In this document: positions 7,678-16,903 of the stretch, piece by piece
How the letters are laid out: every line of letters starts with the position of its first letter
Position numbering within the stretch: position 1 is the first letter of the stretch
Source of the DNA: Buttiauxella brennerae ATCC 51605
Lineage (GTDB): Bacteria; Pseudomonadota; Gammaproteobacteria; Enterobacterales; Enterobacteriaceae
Reading direction: 5' to 3'
Assembly: GCF_001654925.1 (NCBI RefSeq)
Contig: NZ_LXER01000006.1
Location: forward strand, 248,001 to 312,000
Length of the DNA: 64,000 nt
Made by a program: the position numbers and the translations under genes
Notes under the pieces: model-generated
Database searches by the model: none
Told to the model about the DNA's origin: nothing
Seen by the model: only the letters and a program-made list of their open reading frames with translations

Positions 7678-8388
7678 TCAGGTCAGATTCATACTGAATA
7701 AGCGGTTGATGGCTATTCTGCCACTTTCGGTCACGTTAACTTCACGATATCCCTGCGTGCGGGTGATCCATCCTTTTTGCAGCAAAAGCGTCAACAATGC
7801 CGAGCCTGCATCGCCTCCCAGATGAAAGCGTCTTTGGCTCCAGTCGAGACAGGGGCAACAAGATTTACGCCGCGAATGCGGGTTCAGTACCGCCCCCATG
7901 TTCTGAAAATGGGATTTCCCCGCAGGCGTCAGCGCCGTACCGTCAGACTCAAGCCACTTTTCCTGTAGCATAAACGTGTAAATCTTTACCGCCACCTCGC
8001 CTGCCAGATGGTCATAACACGTTCGTGCGTAACGAAGATGTAGCGGCGTGCTGGGTGCTGGGGAAGTGTGGGCATTCATGGCAACCCCCATCAGATTTTC
8101 CAGCAGTCCGGCGATGTGATGACTCGCCAGGCTGTAATATCTGTGGCGACCCTGAGTCAGGCAAATCACCAGCCCGTTGCTGAGAAGTCGGGCCAGATGC
8201 CCGCTCGTTGTGGAGGCGGCGATACCCGCGACTGCACTGAGTTCAGTCGCCGTCCAAGCGCGCCCATCCATCAGGGCACACAGAATACTGACCCTTGACG
8301 GGTCAGATATGGCGGAAGCAACCAGTGACATGGACTTTTCAAGAGAATCATCCGGCTGGCTATCGTATTCAGGTTTCACAAAGTTCAT
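7678..8388 (-). CDS. ArsR-type winged-helix regulator with C-terminal CCPC motif
   Basis: 236 residues. Residues 20-100 form an ArsR winged-helix domain (SDPSRVSILCALMDG..., then STTSGHLARLLSNGLV as recognition helix and the wing GRHRYYSL). The C-terminal half carries SCCPCLDWSQRRFHLGG, a cysteine cluster found in a subgroup of ArsR proteins; its role in metal, thiol or ligand sensing is an inference. The start codon overlaps the stop of the ACT-domain gene (ATGA), so it is the last gene of a three-gene operon and probably controls it. It is convergent with mesD. Ligand unknown. Confidence 0.8.
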   Translation of the reverse strand: MNFVKPEYDSQPDDSLEKSMSLVASAISDPSRVSILCALMDGRAWTATELSAVAGIAASTTSGHLARLLSNGLVICLTQGRHRYYSLASHHIAGLLENLMGVAMNAHTSPAPSTPLHLRYARTCYDHLAGEVAVKIYTFMLQEKWLESDGTALTPAGKSHFQNMGAVLNPHSRRKSCCPCLDWSQRRFHLGGDAGSALLTLLLQKGWITRTQGYREVNVTESGRIAINRLFSMNLT

Positions 8389-8777
8389 TCAGAGAGTATT
8401 GCCCATTTTCGGGTGACTTCAGCGGCCCGGGTATCGTCATCCGTCAGAAGAATGAGCCGGTTACTGTGATCGCTGTACTGTACCAGAATGTTAATACCAT
8501 TCCGGGCGATTGTATCCGCTATTTCTCCCAGCTCACCAGGGCGTTCCTGAGGTAATTTTCTTATCACCGGGCGGTAGAGATTTCTCACGTCAAAGCCTGC
8601 ATCAACCAGTACCTTGCGGGCTTTCTCACCGTCTTCCACCAGAAAATGTGCGTGCCCGACTTCTGATGTCGAAAATACACCCCCACCTTCAAGACCAACG
8701 CCGTTTTTGCCCAGCACACGGCCAAGTGAGGCAAGCGCGCCTGGGGTGTTAGTGAGAATGACGTGAATATCATACAT
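8385..8777 (-). CDS. Tandem ACT-domain protein
   Basis: About 130 residues with two ACT-like repeats: MYDIHVILTNTPGALASLG (1-65) and a second beginning at about 70 (ERPGELGEIADTIARNGI). ACT domains usually bind small ligands such as amino acids. Start 8777 is preferred because the ATG has an AAGGGAG site and overlaps the end of the upstream ABM gene; a longer frame from 8921 would read through that gene. It has no catalytic domain, so it is likely a sensor or partner. The ArsR gene starts at its stop codon. Confidence 0.8.
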   Translation of the reverse strand: MYDIHVILTNTPGALASLGRVLGKNGVGLEGGGVFSTSEVGHAHFLVEDGEKARKVLVDAGFDVRNLYRPVIRKLPQERPGELGEIADTIARNGINILVQYSDHSNRLILLTDDDTRAAEVTRKWAILSE

Positions 8778-9093
8778 GCTGATGTGCTCCCTTATCCGAA
8801 GAGTAATCGCGTAATACTCGGGCAACACGTATTCTGTAAAACGAAAAAATAGCCTGTTTACCTTCTTTCTGCGCAGCCTTATGCATAACATTCTGCTTCC
8901 ATCCGGCCACCGACTCCTCATCCTTCCACCACGACAATGAAAGGATTTTTCCCGGTGTACTCAGACTCTGGAACCGCTCAATAGAGATAAACCCCGGCGT
9001 GTCGCACAATAGTGGTTTCAGTTCGGCAGCAAGCTGAAGATAGCGTTCCTGCGCTTCTGGCACGGCGTCTGCCTCAAAAAGTACTGCAATCAT
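8770..9093 (-). CDS. Antibiotic-biosynthesis-monooxygenase (ABM) domain protein
   Basis: The 107-residue protein has the dimeric ferredoxin-like ABM fold signature: an initial strand MIAVLFEADAV, PGFISIERFQSL near 39-50, ILSLSWWKDEESVAGWK near 55-71 and FSFYRIRVARVLRDY at the C-terminus. Such small enzymes include cofactor-free quinol monooxygenases of the YgiN type; the substrate here is unknown. It is the first gene of the operon with the ACT and ArsR genes. An inverted repeat (CTTCGG, six bases, CCGAAG; 9148-9165) upstream is a candidate operator. Confidence 0.75.
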   Translation of the reverse strand: MIAVLFEADAVPEAQERYLQLAAELKPLLCDTPGFISIERFQSLSTPGKILSLSWWKDEESVAGWKQNVMHKAAQKEGKQAIFSFYRIRVARVLRDYSSDKGAHQHV

Positions 9094-9147
9094 GTCGGTT
9101 CTCCGTCGTCAATTTTCAGCGAGTTTATGACCGGGAAGAAGATGATG

Positions 9148-9165
9148 CTTCGGCCTGCACCGAAG
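9148..9165. promoter_or_regulatory. Inverted repeat upstream of the ABM operon, candidate operator
   Basis: CTTCGG, six bases, CCGAAG, 55 to 72 bases before the ABM start codon. A regulator site for the operon-encoded ArsR protein is an inference. Confidence 0.35.
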
Positions 9166-9320
9166 TATGCATGGCTGATGATTTTTGAAGGTGCGCAGTG
9201 ACAGGAAATTTTGGGGGCTGTTACGTAAACCGTGAGCCATTACCCTGTATGAGAATGCAGTATGTGGTTAATAGATAAGGTCGCCAGAAATCAGGCTTAA
9301 CTAACAGGACAGGATGCGGT

Positions 9321-9548
9321 ATGGAAAATTACGCCAACAAAAGCGGTGATTCACAAGTTGTCAGCTTCCAGATTGATGCTAACTCAATTAAAGTCCGTTT
9401 TAAGAATAACCACGTCTATCTCTACGATATCCGCCACCCTGGACCGGACCATCTGGAAAAAATGAAAGAGCTGGCTCGTGCCGGGTGGGGTCTGAATACT
9501 TATATAGAAAGTGAAGTAAAAAACGACTTTTCCTCAAAGGTGTTTTAA
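9321..9548 (+). CDS. Small hypothetical protein, KTSC-like
   Basis: A 75-residue protein. The central segment IKVRFKNNHVYLYDI...PDHLEKMKELARAGWGLNTYI resembles the KTSC pattern (a strand pair then a helix ending G..N..I), a small domain often found near phage or plasmid genes; function unknown. The ATG has an AGGA site. It stands alone between the ABM operon promoter and the alkylsulfatase gene. The family match is a by-eye judgement. Confidence 0.55.
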   Translation: MENYANKSGDSQVVSFQIDANSIKVRFKNNHVYLYDIRHPGPDHLEKMKELARAGWGLNTYIESEVKNDFSSKVF

Positions 9549-9947
9549 ATCTCCCTTCCTGAATTGGGGTGACTGAAATTAGTCCCCCTATTATCTTTAT
9601 GCTAAATGATGATCCATGACTTAACGAAAAACGGAATGTATGTATGATGCAATGACCAGAGAGTCATATGCTTATATTGATATTACTGAATGTTTGCTAA
9701 CCCTTCCAAAAATGTATAAACAGTTTTTGCTGCAAGGTTTAATCGCTAATGTAAAAACATATGGGCGGCAAGTCGCGCAAAAATAATTTTTTATGTATCC
9801 ATAAGTGGCGAAATGTAACTCCTTGGTTATATTTAAAAAATGAAAATGGTCAGCGGCCATTTTAATTGTTTGAATTAATGAATGATTTCCAGAAGAAACT
9901 ATTCGATAAGACTGAGTAGTTAGAAGGTTTTCACATGAGGGGTACAG
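9549..9947. other. AT-rich intergenic region upstream of the alkylsulfatase gene
   Basis: About 400 bases, AT-rich relative to neighbours. It holds a candidate small ORF (9640-9786), an inverted repeat AAAATGG/CCATTTT (9843-9863) that could be a weak terminator or operator, and the GAGGGG ribosome binding site for the alkylsulfatase. No other gene is recognised. Confidence 0.5.
9640..9786 (+). CDS. Candidate small protein, 48 residues
   Basis: An open frame from ATG 9640 to TAA 9784-9786 encodes a 48-residue peptide starting MYDAMTRESYAYIDITE and ending TYGRQVAQK, with alternating hydrophobic and basic positions that look protein-like. The ribosome binding site is weak (CGGA at 9632-9635). 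I recognise no family. It may be a real small protein or chance. Confidence 0.25.
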   Translation: MYDAMTRESYAYIDITECLLTLPKMYKQFLLQGLIANVKTYGRQVAQK

Positions 9948-11927
9948 ATGAGACTTACGTTGATCGTCAAAAGTCTGGCACTGGCAGGGTTACTCTCCTC
10001 CACTGCTCTGACACCTTTGTTCGCGCAGGAAGCACCAAAAGGTGCCACCGCGTCAACAAAGCAGGCTAACGATGCACTTTATAACCAGCTTCCTTTCTCC
10101 GATAACACCGATTTCACGAATGCTCACAAAGGCTTTATCGCCGCTTTACCGCAGGACGTGATTAAAGGCGAGCAGGGAAATGTTATCTGGAACCCACAGC
10201 AGTATGCATTTATCAAAGAAGGGGAAAAATCCCCTGACACTGTAAACCCTAGCCTTTGGCGACAGTCTCAGTTGATTAATATCAGCGGTCTGTTTGAAGT
10301 GACTGAGGGCGTTTACCAGATCCGAAACCTCGATTTATCCAACATGACCATCATTGAGGGTAAAGAGGGGATTACCGTCGTTGACCCGCTGGTTTCAGCG
10401 GAAACAGCAAAAGTCGGCATGGATTTGTACTTCAAAAATCGCGGCAATAAACCTGTTGTTGCCATCATTTACACTCACAGCCATGTTGACCACTACGGCG
10501 GTGTACGTGGTGTGGTAGATGAAGCGGATGTGAAATCCGGGAAGGTAAAAGTTTATGCGCCAGCAGGCTTTATGGAAGCTGCTGTCGCCGAGAATATTAT
10601 GGCAGGCAATGTCATGAGCCGCCGTGCCAGCTATATGTATGGCAACCTCCTGAAACCTGATGCCACCGGCCAGGTCGGCGCGGGTCTGGGCACCACCACA
10701 TCAGCGGGTACCGTGACGCTGATTGCCCCAACGAACATCATCGAGAAAGATGGCCAGAAGGAAGTCATTGATGGTCTGACTTATGACTTCATGCTGGCAC
10801 CGGGTTCAGAAGCCCCGTCTGAAATGCTGTGGTATATCGAAGAGAAGAAACTCATCGAAGCCGCAGAGGATGTGACTCACACTCTGCACAATACTTATTC
10901 CCTGCGCGGCGCGAAAATTCGTGAACCGCTACCCTGGTCGAAATACATCAACGAAGCCATTGTGCGTTGGGGTGACAAAGCCGAAATCATTATGGCTCAG
11001 CACCACTGGCCGACATGGGGCAACGAAAACGTGGTTGGCCTGCTGAAAAGCCAGCGTGACCTGTATCGTTATATCAACGACCAGACGCTGCGTATGGCCA
11101 ACGAAGGCCTGACACGCGATGAAATTGCTGCCAACTTCAAACTGCCAGACAACCTGGCGAAGACCTGGGCTAACCGCGGCTATTACGGCTCCATCAGCCA
11201 TGACGTGAAAGCGACCTATGTGCTGTATCTCGGCTGGTACGATGGCAACCCGGCAACACTTGATGAATTACCACCGGAAGAAGCGGCTAAGAAATTTGTT
11301 GAATACATGGGCGGTGCCGATGCGATTCTTCAGAAAGCGAAAACCGACTTTGACCAGGGTAACTACCGTTGGGTTGCTCAGGTGGTGAGTAAAGTGGTGT
11401 TCGCCGATCCCAATAACCAGAATGCGCGTAACCTGGAAGCGGATGCACTGGAACAACTGGGTTACCAGGCTGAATCTGGCCCATGGCGTAACTTCTACCT
11501 GACCGGTGCTCAGGAGCTGCGTAATGGTGTGGTTAAAGGCCCGACGCCGAATACCGCAAGCCCGGATACCGTTCGTGCGATGACGCCTGAAATGTTCTTC
11601 GATTTCCTGGCGGTACATATCAACGGTGAAAAAGCGGGTAATGCCAAAGCGGTGTTTAACATCGACCTGGGCAGCGACGGCGGCAAGTACAAGCTGGAGC
11701 TGGAAAACGGTGTGCTGAACCACACGCCTAATGCAGAAGCGAAAGACGCTGATGCCACGATTGCTCTGAACCGTGACACGCTGAATAAAATCATCCTGAA
11801 AGAAGAAACCCTGAAGCAGGCTGAAGATAAAGGCGAAGTTAAGGTCACAGGGAATGGTGCGAAGCTCGATGAGATGCTCGGCTACATGGACAAGTTCGAG
11901 TTCTGGTTCAATATCGTTACACCATAA
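9948..11927 (+). CDS. Alkyl sulfatase, SdsA/YjcS type, periplasmic
   Basis: A 659-residue protein with a signal peptide (MRLTLIVKSLALAGLLSSTALT..., cleavage near FAQ). The metallo-beta-lactamase motif HSHVDHYGG (H177, H179, D181, H182) binds two zinc ions; an alkyl-sulfatase dimerisation domain follows, and the C-terminal 130 residues resemble an SCP2-type sterol-carrier fold. The family cleaves primary alkyl sulfates such as dodecyl sulfate to alcohol and sulfate. Length and layout match E. coli YjcS (about 661 residues). A strong terminator follows. In this sulfur-rich window it may release sulfate from organic sources; that link is inference. Confidence 0.88.
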   Translation: MRLTLIVKSLALAGLLSSTALTPLFAQEAPKGATASTKQANDALYNQLPFSDNTDFTNAHKGFIAALPQDVIKGEQGNVIWNPQQYAFIKEGEKSPDTVNPSLWRQSQLINISGLFEVTEGVYQIRNLDLSNMTIIEGKEGITVVDPLVSAETAKVGMDLYFKNRGNKPVVAIIYTHSHVDHYGGVRGVVDEADVKSGKVKVYAPAGFMEAAVAENIMAGNVMSRRASYMYGNLLKPDATGQVGAGLGTTTSAGTVTLIAPTNIIEKDGQKEVIDGLTYDFMLAPGSEAPSEMLWYIEEKKLIEAAEDVTHTLHNTYSLRGAKIREPLPWSKYINEAIVRWGDKAEIIMAQHHWPTWGNENVVGLLKSQRDLYRYINDQTLRMANEGLTRDEIAANFKLPDNLAKTWANRGYYGSISHDVKATYVLYLGWYDGNPATLDELPPEEAAKKFVEYMGGADAILQKAKTDFDQGNYRWVAQVVSKVVFADPNNQNARNLEADALEQLGYQAESGPWRNFYLTGAQELRNGVVKGPTPNTASPDTVRAMTPEMFFDFLAVHINGEKAGNAKAVFNIDLGSDGGKYKLELENGVLNHTPNAEAKDADATIALNRDTLNKIILKEETLKQAEDKGEVKVTGNGAKLDEMLGYMDKFEFWFNIVTP

Positions 11928-11930
11928 GTA

Positions 11931-11970
11931 TACCCCCCTGCGGCGTGAATGCCGCAGGGGGGTTATTTAT
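11931..11970 (+). terminator. Terminator after the alkylsulfatase gene
   Basis: A 12-base GC-rich stem (CCCCCCTGCGGC, 11933-11944, with complement 11951-11962) and a TTATTTAT tail form a strong intrinsic terminator. It separates the convergent alkylsulfatase and TetR genes. Confidence 0.85.
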
Positions 11971-11987
11971 GGCAATGTTTCTTTATG

Positions 11988-12569
11988 CTATGCAGCTGAA
12001 ACTAATTTCTCCAGCCCGTTATTTAACTGCTCAATAACTCCATTCATATTCATGCCCATTTGTGCATGAATAATCGCGCCATCAATCAACGTTATTATAT
12101 TATCAGCTAATTGATATTCTTTAATGTCAAACAACGACATAATTATCGCTCTGGTCTCATGCTTGTGATTGCGGCAAATAGACTTAATTTCTTCTTTAAT
12201 ATCTTCAGATTCTGCTTCAGCGGTTGCATTGATGAATGCACAACCACGAAAAGATTCATGGCTGAACCATTCATTAAATGTTTCAGAAAGGGCGAGTGAT
12301 GGGGCTTTATTATCTTCTCGTTTGTTTCTGAGGGTGCTGTGAAACCAGTCGATCCAGATTTCATGTCTGTAATTTAAATAAGCGATTATCAATGCGCTTT
12401 TACTGGGGTAATGGCGATAGAAAGTGACTTTTGTTACTTTGGCCTGCTGAATGATTTTATCAATACCTGTCGCCCTAAAACCGGAAGAGTAAAATAAATC
12501 GTGCGCTGTAATCAGTATTTTTTCCCTGGCGGCGATTTTTTTATCAGTACTCTTAGTTAAAGAAAACAT
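11988..12569 (-). CDS. TetR-family transcriptional regulator
   Basis: The 193-residue protein has a TetR helix-turn-helix at about residues 14-58 (AREKILITAHDLFYSSGFRA...IIQQAKVTKVTFYRHYPSK). The ligand-binding half contains FRGCAFINATAE, found in a common TetR subgroup. It is divergent from the DUF1348 gene, and a perfect 24-base palindrome lies between them just before the DUF1348 start, so it very likely represses that gene and itself. The inducer is unknown. Confidence 0.88.
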   Translation of the reverse strand: MFSLTKSTDKKIAAREKILITAHDLFYSSGFRATGIDKIIQQAKVTKVTFYRHYPSKSALIIAYLNYRHEIWIDWFHSTLRNKREDNKAPSLALSETFNEWFSHESFRGCAFINATAEAESEDIKEEIKSICRNHKHETRAIIMSLFDIKEYQLADNIITLIDGAIIHAQMGMNMNGVIEQLNNGLEKLVSAA

Positions 12570-12628
12570 AGTGTAGATGGCCTTCGTAAGTTTATTGACA
12601 GTGTTATTTCTCAGATGTACTTTTACAT

Positions 12629-12652
12629 AAAGTAGACAGGTCTGTCTACTTT
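12629..12652. promoter_or_regulatory. Perfect 24-bp palindrome, TetR operator
   Basis: Arms AAAGTAGACAG and CTGTCTACTTT around a GT centre, with no mismatch. It sits between the divergent TetR and DUF1348 genes, 21 bases before the preferred DUF1348 start. Length and symmetry are typical of TetR operators. Its position supports the downstream start 12674 over ATG 12653. Confidence 0.75.
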
Positions 12653-12673
12653 ATGGATTTTAGAGGAACACAA

Positions 12674-13141
12674 ATGAATCAACGTCCCCCTGTACCGCCA
12701 TTCACACGTGAAAGTGCAATAGAAAAAGTGAGGCTGGCAGAAGATGGCTGGAACAGCCGCGACCCAAGTAAAGTGGCGCTGGCCTATTCCGTGAACACCC
12801 AATGGCGAAACCGTACAGAATTTGCCACGAACCGTGAGGAAGCACAGGCCTTTCTTGAACGTAAATGGAAAAAGGAGCTCGATTATCGCCTGATAAAAGA
12901 ACTCTGGGCATTTACTGAAAACCGGATTTCCGTGCGCTACGCCTATGAATGGCATGATGACTCGGGCAATTGGTTCCGTTCATATGGCAATGAAAACTGG
13001 GAGTTTGAGCCAGACGGTTTGATGCAGCGCCGCTTTGCTTGTGTGAATGATATGCCTATCAGTGCATCTGAGCGGTTGTTCCACTGGCCTCTGGGAAGGC
13101 GCCCGGATAATCATCCCTCTCTTAGTGAACTTGGATTGTAG
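12674..13141 (+). CDS. DUF1348 (SnoaL/NTF2-like) protein
   Basis: 155 residues from ATG 12674, preceded by AGAGGA. DUF1348 is an NTF2-like fold of unknown function; the region [10 protein letters not shown]...[14 protein letters not shown] and the tail [18 protein letters not shown] are typical of the family. An in-frame ATG at 12653 abuts the palindromic operator, so it is less likely. The gene is divergent from tetR and probably induced when that repressor is released. Confidence 0.82.
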   Translation: MNQRPPVPPFTRESAIEKVRLAEDGWNSRDPSKVALAYSVNTQWRNRTEFATNREEAQAFLERKWKKELDYRLIKELWAFTENRISVRYAYEWHDDSGNWFRSYGNENWEFEPDGLMQRRFACVNDMPISASERLFHWPLGRRPDNHPSLSELGL

Positions 13142-13196
13142 AGGATAGGATTGACTCGCTCTGCGGGCGACTTGACGCCCGCTGCATCCCGGCGGC

Positions 13197-13217
13197 AAGG
13201 CCAACTCAGCTGGCCTT
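13197..13217 (-). terminator. Hairpin after mnmH
   Basis: AAGGCCA/TGGCCTT arms with a seven-base loop, downstream of mnmH on the reverse strand. A second hairpin (GCGGGCG/CGCCCGC, 13163-13182) lies next to it. Neither has a clear T-run, so termination is uncertain. Confidence 0.4.
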
Positions 13218-13238
13218 AACAAACTATTCAGCCTGCTT

Positions 13239-14339
13239 TTAACCGATGTTATTACGTAGCCAGGATTCAACCTGGCTGTAATCCCCGCGGAATACCACAT
13301 TGCCTGCTTTTTTACTGAGCTGGTAGCGATACATTGGGTCGTAATACTCTTCAAGCAGCGGTGAAAGCCAGGCGAGATGCCCGTCTACTGAACCGGTTTT
13401 ACGTTGTTCAACCAGCGCGTCATCCAGATAGGCGCTGAACTGTGCAAAACGTTCCATGCCTAAACGGCGGCGAATGGCGAACAGGCCATGATGTAAATAC
13501 TCGCCGTATTGCTGCCATGCTGTGTCCTCATCGTTGACCGACAAAAACGCAGTACTCATTTGCTGGAAATATTCGGTTTTTAAACGCTCTAAACGCTGCT
13601 CGAGGGGATCTTCAATCACCACAATCGGTGAGCGTTGCATCTGTTCTCTGAAACACTCCGGGATGTGGCGCGAGCCAATCATTCGGCCTTCATCTTCAAC
13701 AACCCAGGTGACTTGCGCGCCGTCGCTTTTCTTAAGCAACGTGACCGCGAGGTTGTTTTCAAAATTGGTTTGCGAGGGCTGTTCGACAATTGTGCGGCCA
13801 AAGGACGAACCGCGATGATGTGCCAGCCCTTCGAGATCAACGCCTGTCTGTTGCGAGCGAATCAGAATCGTTTTACCGCCGCCTGTATTTCCGCTGATCA
13901 GCACCATCGGCCAGCGCGAGCAGGATTCAATAACATCCATCGCATAATGGCGCAGCGCTTTATAGCCGCCTTCGACCAGTGGGTAATCCACACCCGCTTC
14001 CCGTAGCCACTGCTGCACAATGTGCGAGCGCATGCCGCCTCTGGCGCAGCACAGGTAGCCTTCCGGGTTCTGCTTGCATTGCTCAATCCACTGCTGCAAA
14101 CGCGCTTCACGAACGTCGCCATTCACCAGGCTGTGGCCTAATTCCACCGCAGCCTGCTGCCCGCGCTGTTTGTAGCATGTGCCGACCTGAGCACGCTCGT
14201 CATCAGACATCAGCGGTAAATTCAGCGCGGCAGGCATCGCCCCCTGGGTGAATTCAACCGGAGCGCGTACGTCGATAAGCGGGATATCGTTACGCAGCAG
14301 ATGTTCATAATTTTGAGTATTGGGACGAGCGTTTTGCAT
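13239..14339 (-). CDS. mnmH: tRNA 2-selenouridine synthase
   Basis: 366 residues from ATG 14339 (GAAGG upstream); a frame opening at 14384 would add 15 residues absent from E. coli MnmH (SelU, 364 residues). The N-terminal rhodanese domain contains [10 protein letters not shown] with the catalytic cysteine near 97; a P-loop GNTGGGKT lies near 150. MnmH replaces sulfur with selenium at the wobble 2-thiouridine of certain tRNAs, via a geranylated intermediate. In E. coli the gene is next to allS, at the other end of the allantoin cluster; here it precedes purK. Confidence 0.92.
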   Translation of the reverse strand: MQNARPNTQNYEHLLRNDIPLIDVRAPVEFTQGAMPAALNLPLMSDDERAQVGTCYKQRGQQAAVELGHSLVNGDVREARLQQWIEQCKQNPEGYLCCARGGMRSHIVQQWLREAGVDYPLVEGGYKALRHYAMDVIESCSRWPMVLISGNTGGGKTILIRSQQTGVDLEGLAHHRGSSFGRTIVEQPSQTNFENNLAVTLLKKSDGAQVTWVVEDEGRMIGSRHIPECFREQMQRSPIVVIEDPLEQRLERLKTEYFQQMSTAFLSVNDEDTAWQQYGEYLHHGLFAIRRRLGMERFAQFSAYLDDALVEQRKTGSVDGHLAWLSPLLEEYYDPMYRYQLSKKAGNVVFRGDYSQVESWLRNNIG

Positions 14340-14458
14340 GGATAAACCTTCAAGCGAGTGAGGCAGAATTGTGCGCTTTTGCATGCAAAAAAGAAAGGAA
14401 GGGGGAATGGGCTTGAATTACAGGGCGGGTAAACGCTTTGCGCCACCCGCCATAAAGG

Positions 14459-15529
14459 TTACTTAACGAATTTATGCTGCGCCCACGCGATGCCGCTGGC
14501 GTATTGCGCCGGTAACAACGGCACGATGGCTTCCAGTGACGCGCATAGTCGGCCGGTATCACAGTCGTTCAGGTTGAGATGGCCCACTTTGCGGCCTTCA
14601 CGCACCTCTTTGCCGTACCAGTGCAAATGGACCAGTGGCAGTTTCAGCCAGTCGTAATTTAAATCGGTGCCGATAAGGTTAATCATCACCGACGGTGAAT
14701 TAACGACAGGCTGCGGCAAAGGCAGGTCAACAATGGCGCGCAGATGCAATTCAAACTGGCTGATGGAGGCGCCGTTTTGCGTCCAGTGCCCGCTGTTGTG
14801 AACGCGTGGTGCCAGTTCGTTAATCAGCAGCCCGGCTGGCGTGATAAAGCACTCCATCGCCATGACACCAACATAGTTCAGCTCATGCATGATGGCAGAA
14901 AGCATCGCTTCTGCTTGCTGTTGCTGCTCGATGTCAGCCTGCGGGAAAACCACGCTGGTGCGCAGAATACCGTCCTGATGCAGGTTGTGCGTCAGCGGGT
15001 AAAACACGGTTGTACCGTCGTGACCACGTGCGCCAACCAGCGAGACTTCGCCCGAGAAGTTGATCCCTTGCTCAACGATACATTCACCGTAGCAATCATC
15101 TGGCAACTGAGCGGTTTCATCACTGCGCAAACGCCACTGCCCGCGTCCGTCATAACCCCCGGTGCGGCGCTTTACGATGGCCAGCTCGCCAAGGTTCTGG
15201 AACACGCCAGCCCACTGGTCGCGGCTGGACAGTAATTGCCACGGCGCGGTCGCCAGTTCGAGTTTATCGAACAGCTGTTTTTGCGTCAGACGGTCAGCGA
15301 TGATTGGGAACACATCGCGGTTCACAAACGCATTGTGGCGAGCCAGTTCGCGGGTGAGGGCGGTTTCAGGCCAGCGTTCAATTTCTGCGGTGATGACACT
15401 TTGCGCAAATGGCACGGCTTCAGGTTCTGCATCAAGGCCAACCGGGTAAACCGCGATGCCCAGCGGTTCACCTGCCTGGCGCAGCATTCTGCCTAACTGG
15501 CCGTTACCCAGCACGCAAACGCGTTTCAT
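14459..15529 (-). CDS. purK: N5-carboxyaminoimidazole ribonucleotide synthase
   Basis: A 356-residue ATP-grasp enzyme ([39 protein letters not shown] near 135; [13 protein letters not shown] near 265) that carboxylates aminoimidazole ribonucleotide using bicarbonate and ATP in purine synthesis. Its start overlaps the end of purE by four bases (ATGA), as in E. coli purEK. The PurR box upstream of purE controls both. Length matches E. coli (355). Confidence 0.97.
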   Translation of the reverse strand: MKRVCVLGNGQLGRMLRQAGEPLGIAVYPVGLDAEPEAVPFAQSVITAEIERWPETALTRELARHNAFVNRDVFPIIADRLTQKQLFDKLELATAPWQLLSSRDQWAGVFQNLGELAIVKRRTGGYDGRGQWRLRSDETAQLPDDCYGECIVEQGINFSGEVSLVGARGHDGTTVFYPLTHNLHQDGILRTSVVFPQADIEQQQQAEAMLSAIMHELNYVGVMAMECFITPAGLLINELAPRVHNSGHWTQNGASISQFELHLRAIVDLPLPQPVVNSPSVMINLIGTDLNYDWLKLPLVHLHWYGKEVREGRKVGHLNLNDCDTGRLCASLEAIVPLLPAQYASGIAWAQHKFVK

Positions 15530-16035
15530 GCTTCACCCCGTGGGTCTGGATTGTCCAGCACTTCATCGGTCTGGCTCTGGCGCCATGCTTCAAGACGCAC
15601 GGTGAGTTCTTTATCGTGCAGCGCAAGGATTTGTGCCGCCAGCAGTGCAGCATTAGCCGCGCCCGCTTTACCGATCGCCAGCGTCCCAACGGGAATGCCA
15701 CGCGGCATTTGTACAATAGAGTAGAGACTGTCTACGCCGCTTAATGCCGCGCTCTGGACTGGCACACCCAGCACTGGAACCAGCGTTTTTGCCGCGATCA
15801 TACCTGGCAAATGCGCCGCACCACCCGCGCCCGCAATAATAACCTGATAACCGTTACCGCTTGCTTGTTCGGCAAAGCTGAAAAGTTTATCGGGAGTGCG
15901 GTGTGCGGAAACCACTTCGACATGGTGTGGAACATCAAGGGCGGTGAGGATTTCTGCGGCAAACTGCATGGTAGCCCAGTCACTTTTGGAACCCATGACA
16001 ATGGCGATACGCGCTGGGGTCTGGTTGGAGGACAT
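15526..16035 (-). CDS. purE: N5-carboxyaminoimidazole ribonucleotide mutase
   Basis: 169 residues from ATG 16035. A TTG three codons upstream is possible, but the shorter form matches E. coli exactly (MSS...), with AGGAG upstream. Motifs include [22 protein letters not shown] and [14 protein letters not shown]. It moves the carboxyl group in the purine pathway after PurK. It is first of the purEK operon. Confidence 0.97.
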   Translation of the reverse strand: MSSNQTPARIAIVMGSKSDWATMQFAAEILTALDVPHHVEVVSAHRTPDKLFSFAEQASGNGYQVIIAGAGGAAHLPGMIAAKTLVPVLGVPVQSAALSGVDSLYSIVQMPRGIPVGTLAIGKAGAANAALLAAQILALHDKELTVRLEAWRQSQTDEVLDNPDPRGEA

Positions 16036-16124
16036 GCGTCTCAAAACTCCTGTGGGTGTGCAAACATCACCGAACGTGGCTCGGTCGGTCAGAAGGGCTC
16101 AGAGAATAGCATGAACATAGAGCA

Positions 16125-16140
16125 AGGAAAACGGTTGCGT
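16125..16140. promoter_or_regulatory. PurR operator upstream of purE
   Basis: On the reverse strand the site reads ACGCAACCGTTTTCCT, matching the PurR consensus (ACGCAAACGTTTNCNT) and the known E. coli purE operator. It lies about 90 bases before the purE start. Confidence 0.9.
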
Positions 16141-16173
16141 GGTCAACAAGGCGGCAAAAAAACGCGATTTTAT

Positions 16174-16896
16174 TTAAAAAGAGAAGGGGATGAGTTCGAC
16201 GTCTTCGGCAGTGACTTTAATCATTGACCCTTCGCTATGCCATGCACCAAGTACGCAACGAAATGCGGGCTTGCCGTTAGCTGAGAGCGAGTGAATTTCT
16301 GGGCGATGCGTATGGCCGTGGATCATCCACTGTACCTGATGGCGGGTGAGCGCGCGGGTCACGGTGTGTTGATTCACATCCATAATGGCCATTGATTTGC
16401 TGCTGTTCGAGGCTTTGCTGCCGGCGCGCATTTTGGCGGCCACGCGTTTACGAATAAACAGCGGCAGGGCGAGGAACAAACATTGTAGCCACGGTTGGTG
16501 GACTTTTTTGCGGAACGCCTGATAACCGTGGTCGTCAGTGCAAAGGGTATCGCCATGCAGGATCAGTATTTTGCGGCCATACAGGTCGAGCGTTTTTTCT
16601 TCCGGCAATAAAGTCATGCCGCTAAGACGGGCGAAGCGTTTGCCGAGCAGGAAATCGCGGTTGCCATGAATAAAGAAGCAGGGCACGCCGGAATCAACCA
16701 GTTCTTTAATGGCTAAAGCAATTTGGCGGTGCAGCGGTTCAGGGTCATCATCGCCAATCCAGGCTTCAAACAGATCGCCAAGGATGTAGAGCGCATCAGC
16801 TTCCCGAGCGGTGCCCGCCAGAAAACGCAGAAAACCGGCGGTAATCGCCGGTTCTTCTGAACACAGATGTAAATCTGCGATAAACAGCGTCGCCAT
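16174..16896 (-). CDS. lpxH: UDP-2,3-diacylglucosamine hydrolase
   Basis: 240 residues, the same as E. coli LpxH. Metallophosphoesterase motifs are in order: DLHL at 8-11, [10 protein letters not shown] near 40, HGNRDFLLG near 78, HGDTLCTDD near 114 and [10 protein letters not shown] near 195. The enzyme cleaves UDP-diacylglucosamine to lipid X in lipid A synthesis at the inner-membrane surface. ppiB precedes it with a seven-base gap. Confidence 0.97.
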   Translation of the reverse strand: MATLFIADLHLCSEEPAITAGFLRFLAGTAREADALYILGDLFEAWIGDDDPEPLHRQIALAIKELVDSGVPCFFIHGNRDFLLGKRFARLSGMTLLPEEKTLDLYGRKILILHGDTLCTDDHGYQAFRKKVHQPWLQCLFLALPLFIRKRVAAKMRAGSKASNSSKSMAIMDVNQHTVTRALTRHQVQWMIHGHTHRPEIHSLSANGKPAFRCVLGAWHSEGSMIKVTAEDVELIPFSF

Positions 16897-16903
16897 GGGC
16901 GAA

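Noticed and set aside
8778-8921. N-terminal extension of the ACT-domain gene
   Set aside because: The added residues read through the ABM gene in another frame and do not resemble an ACT domain; ATG 8777 has a good ribosome binding site.
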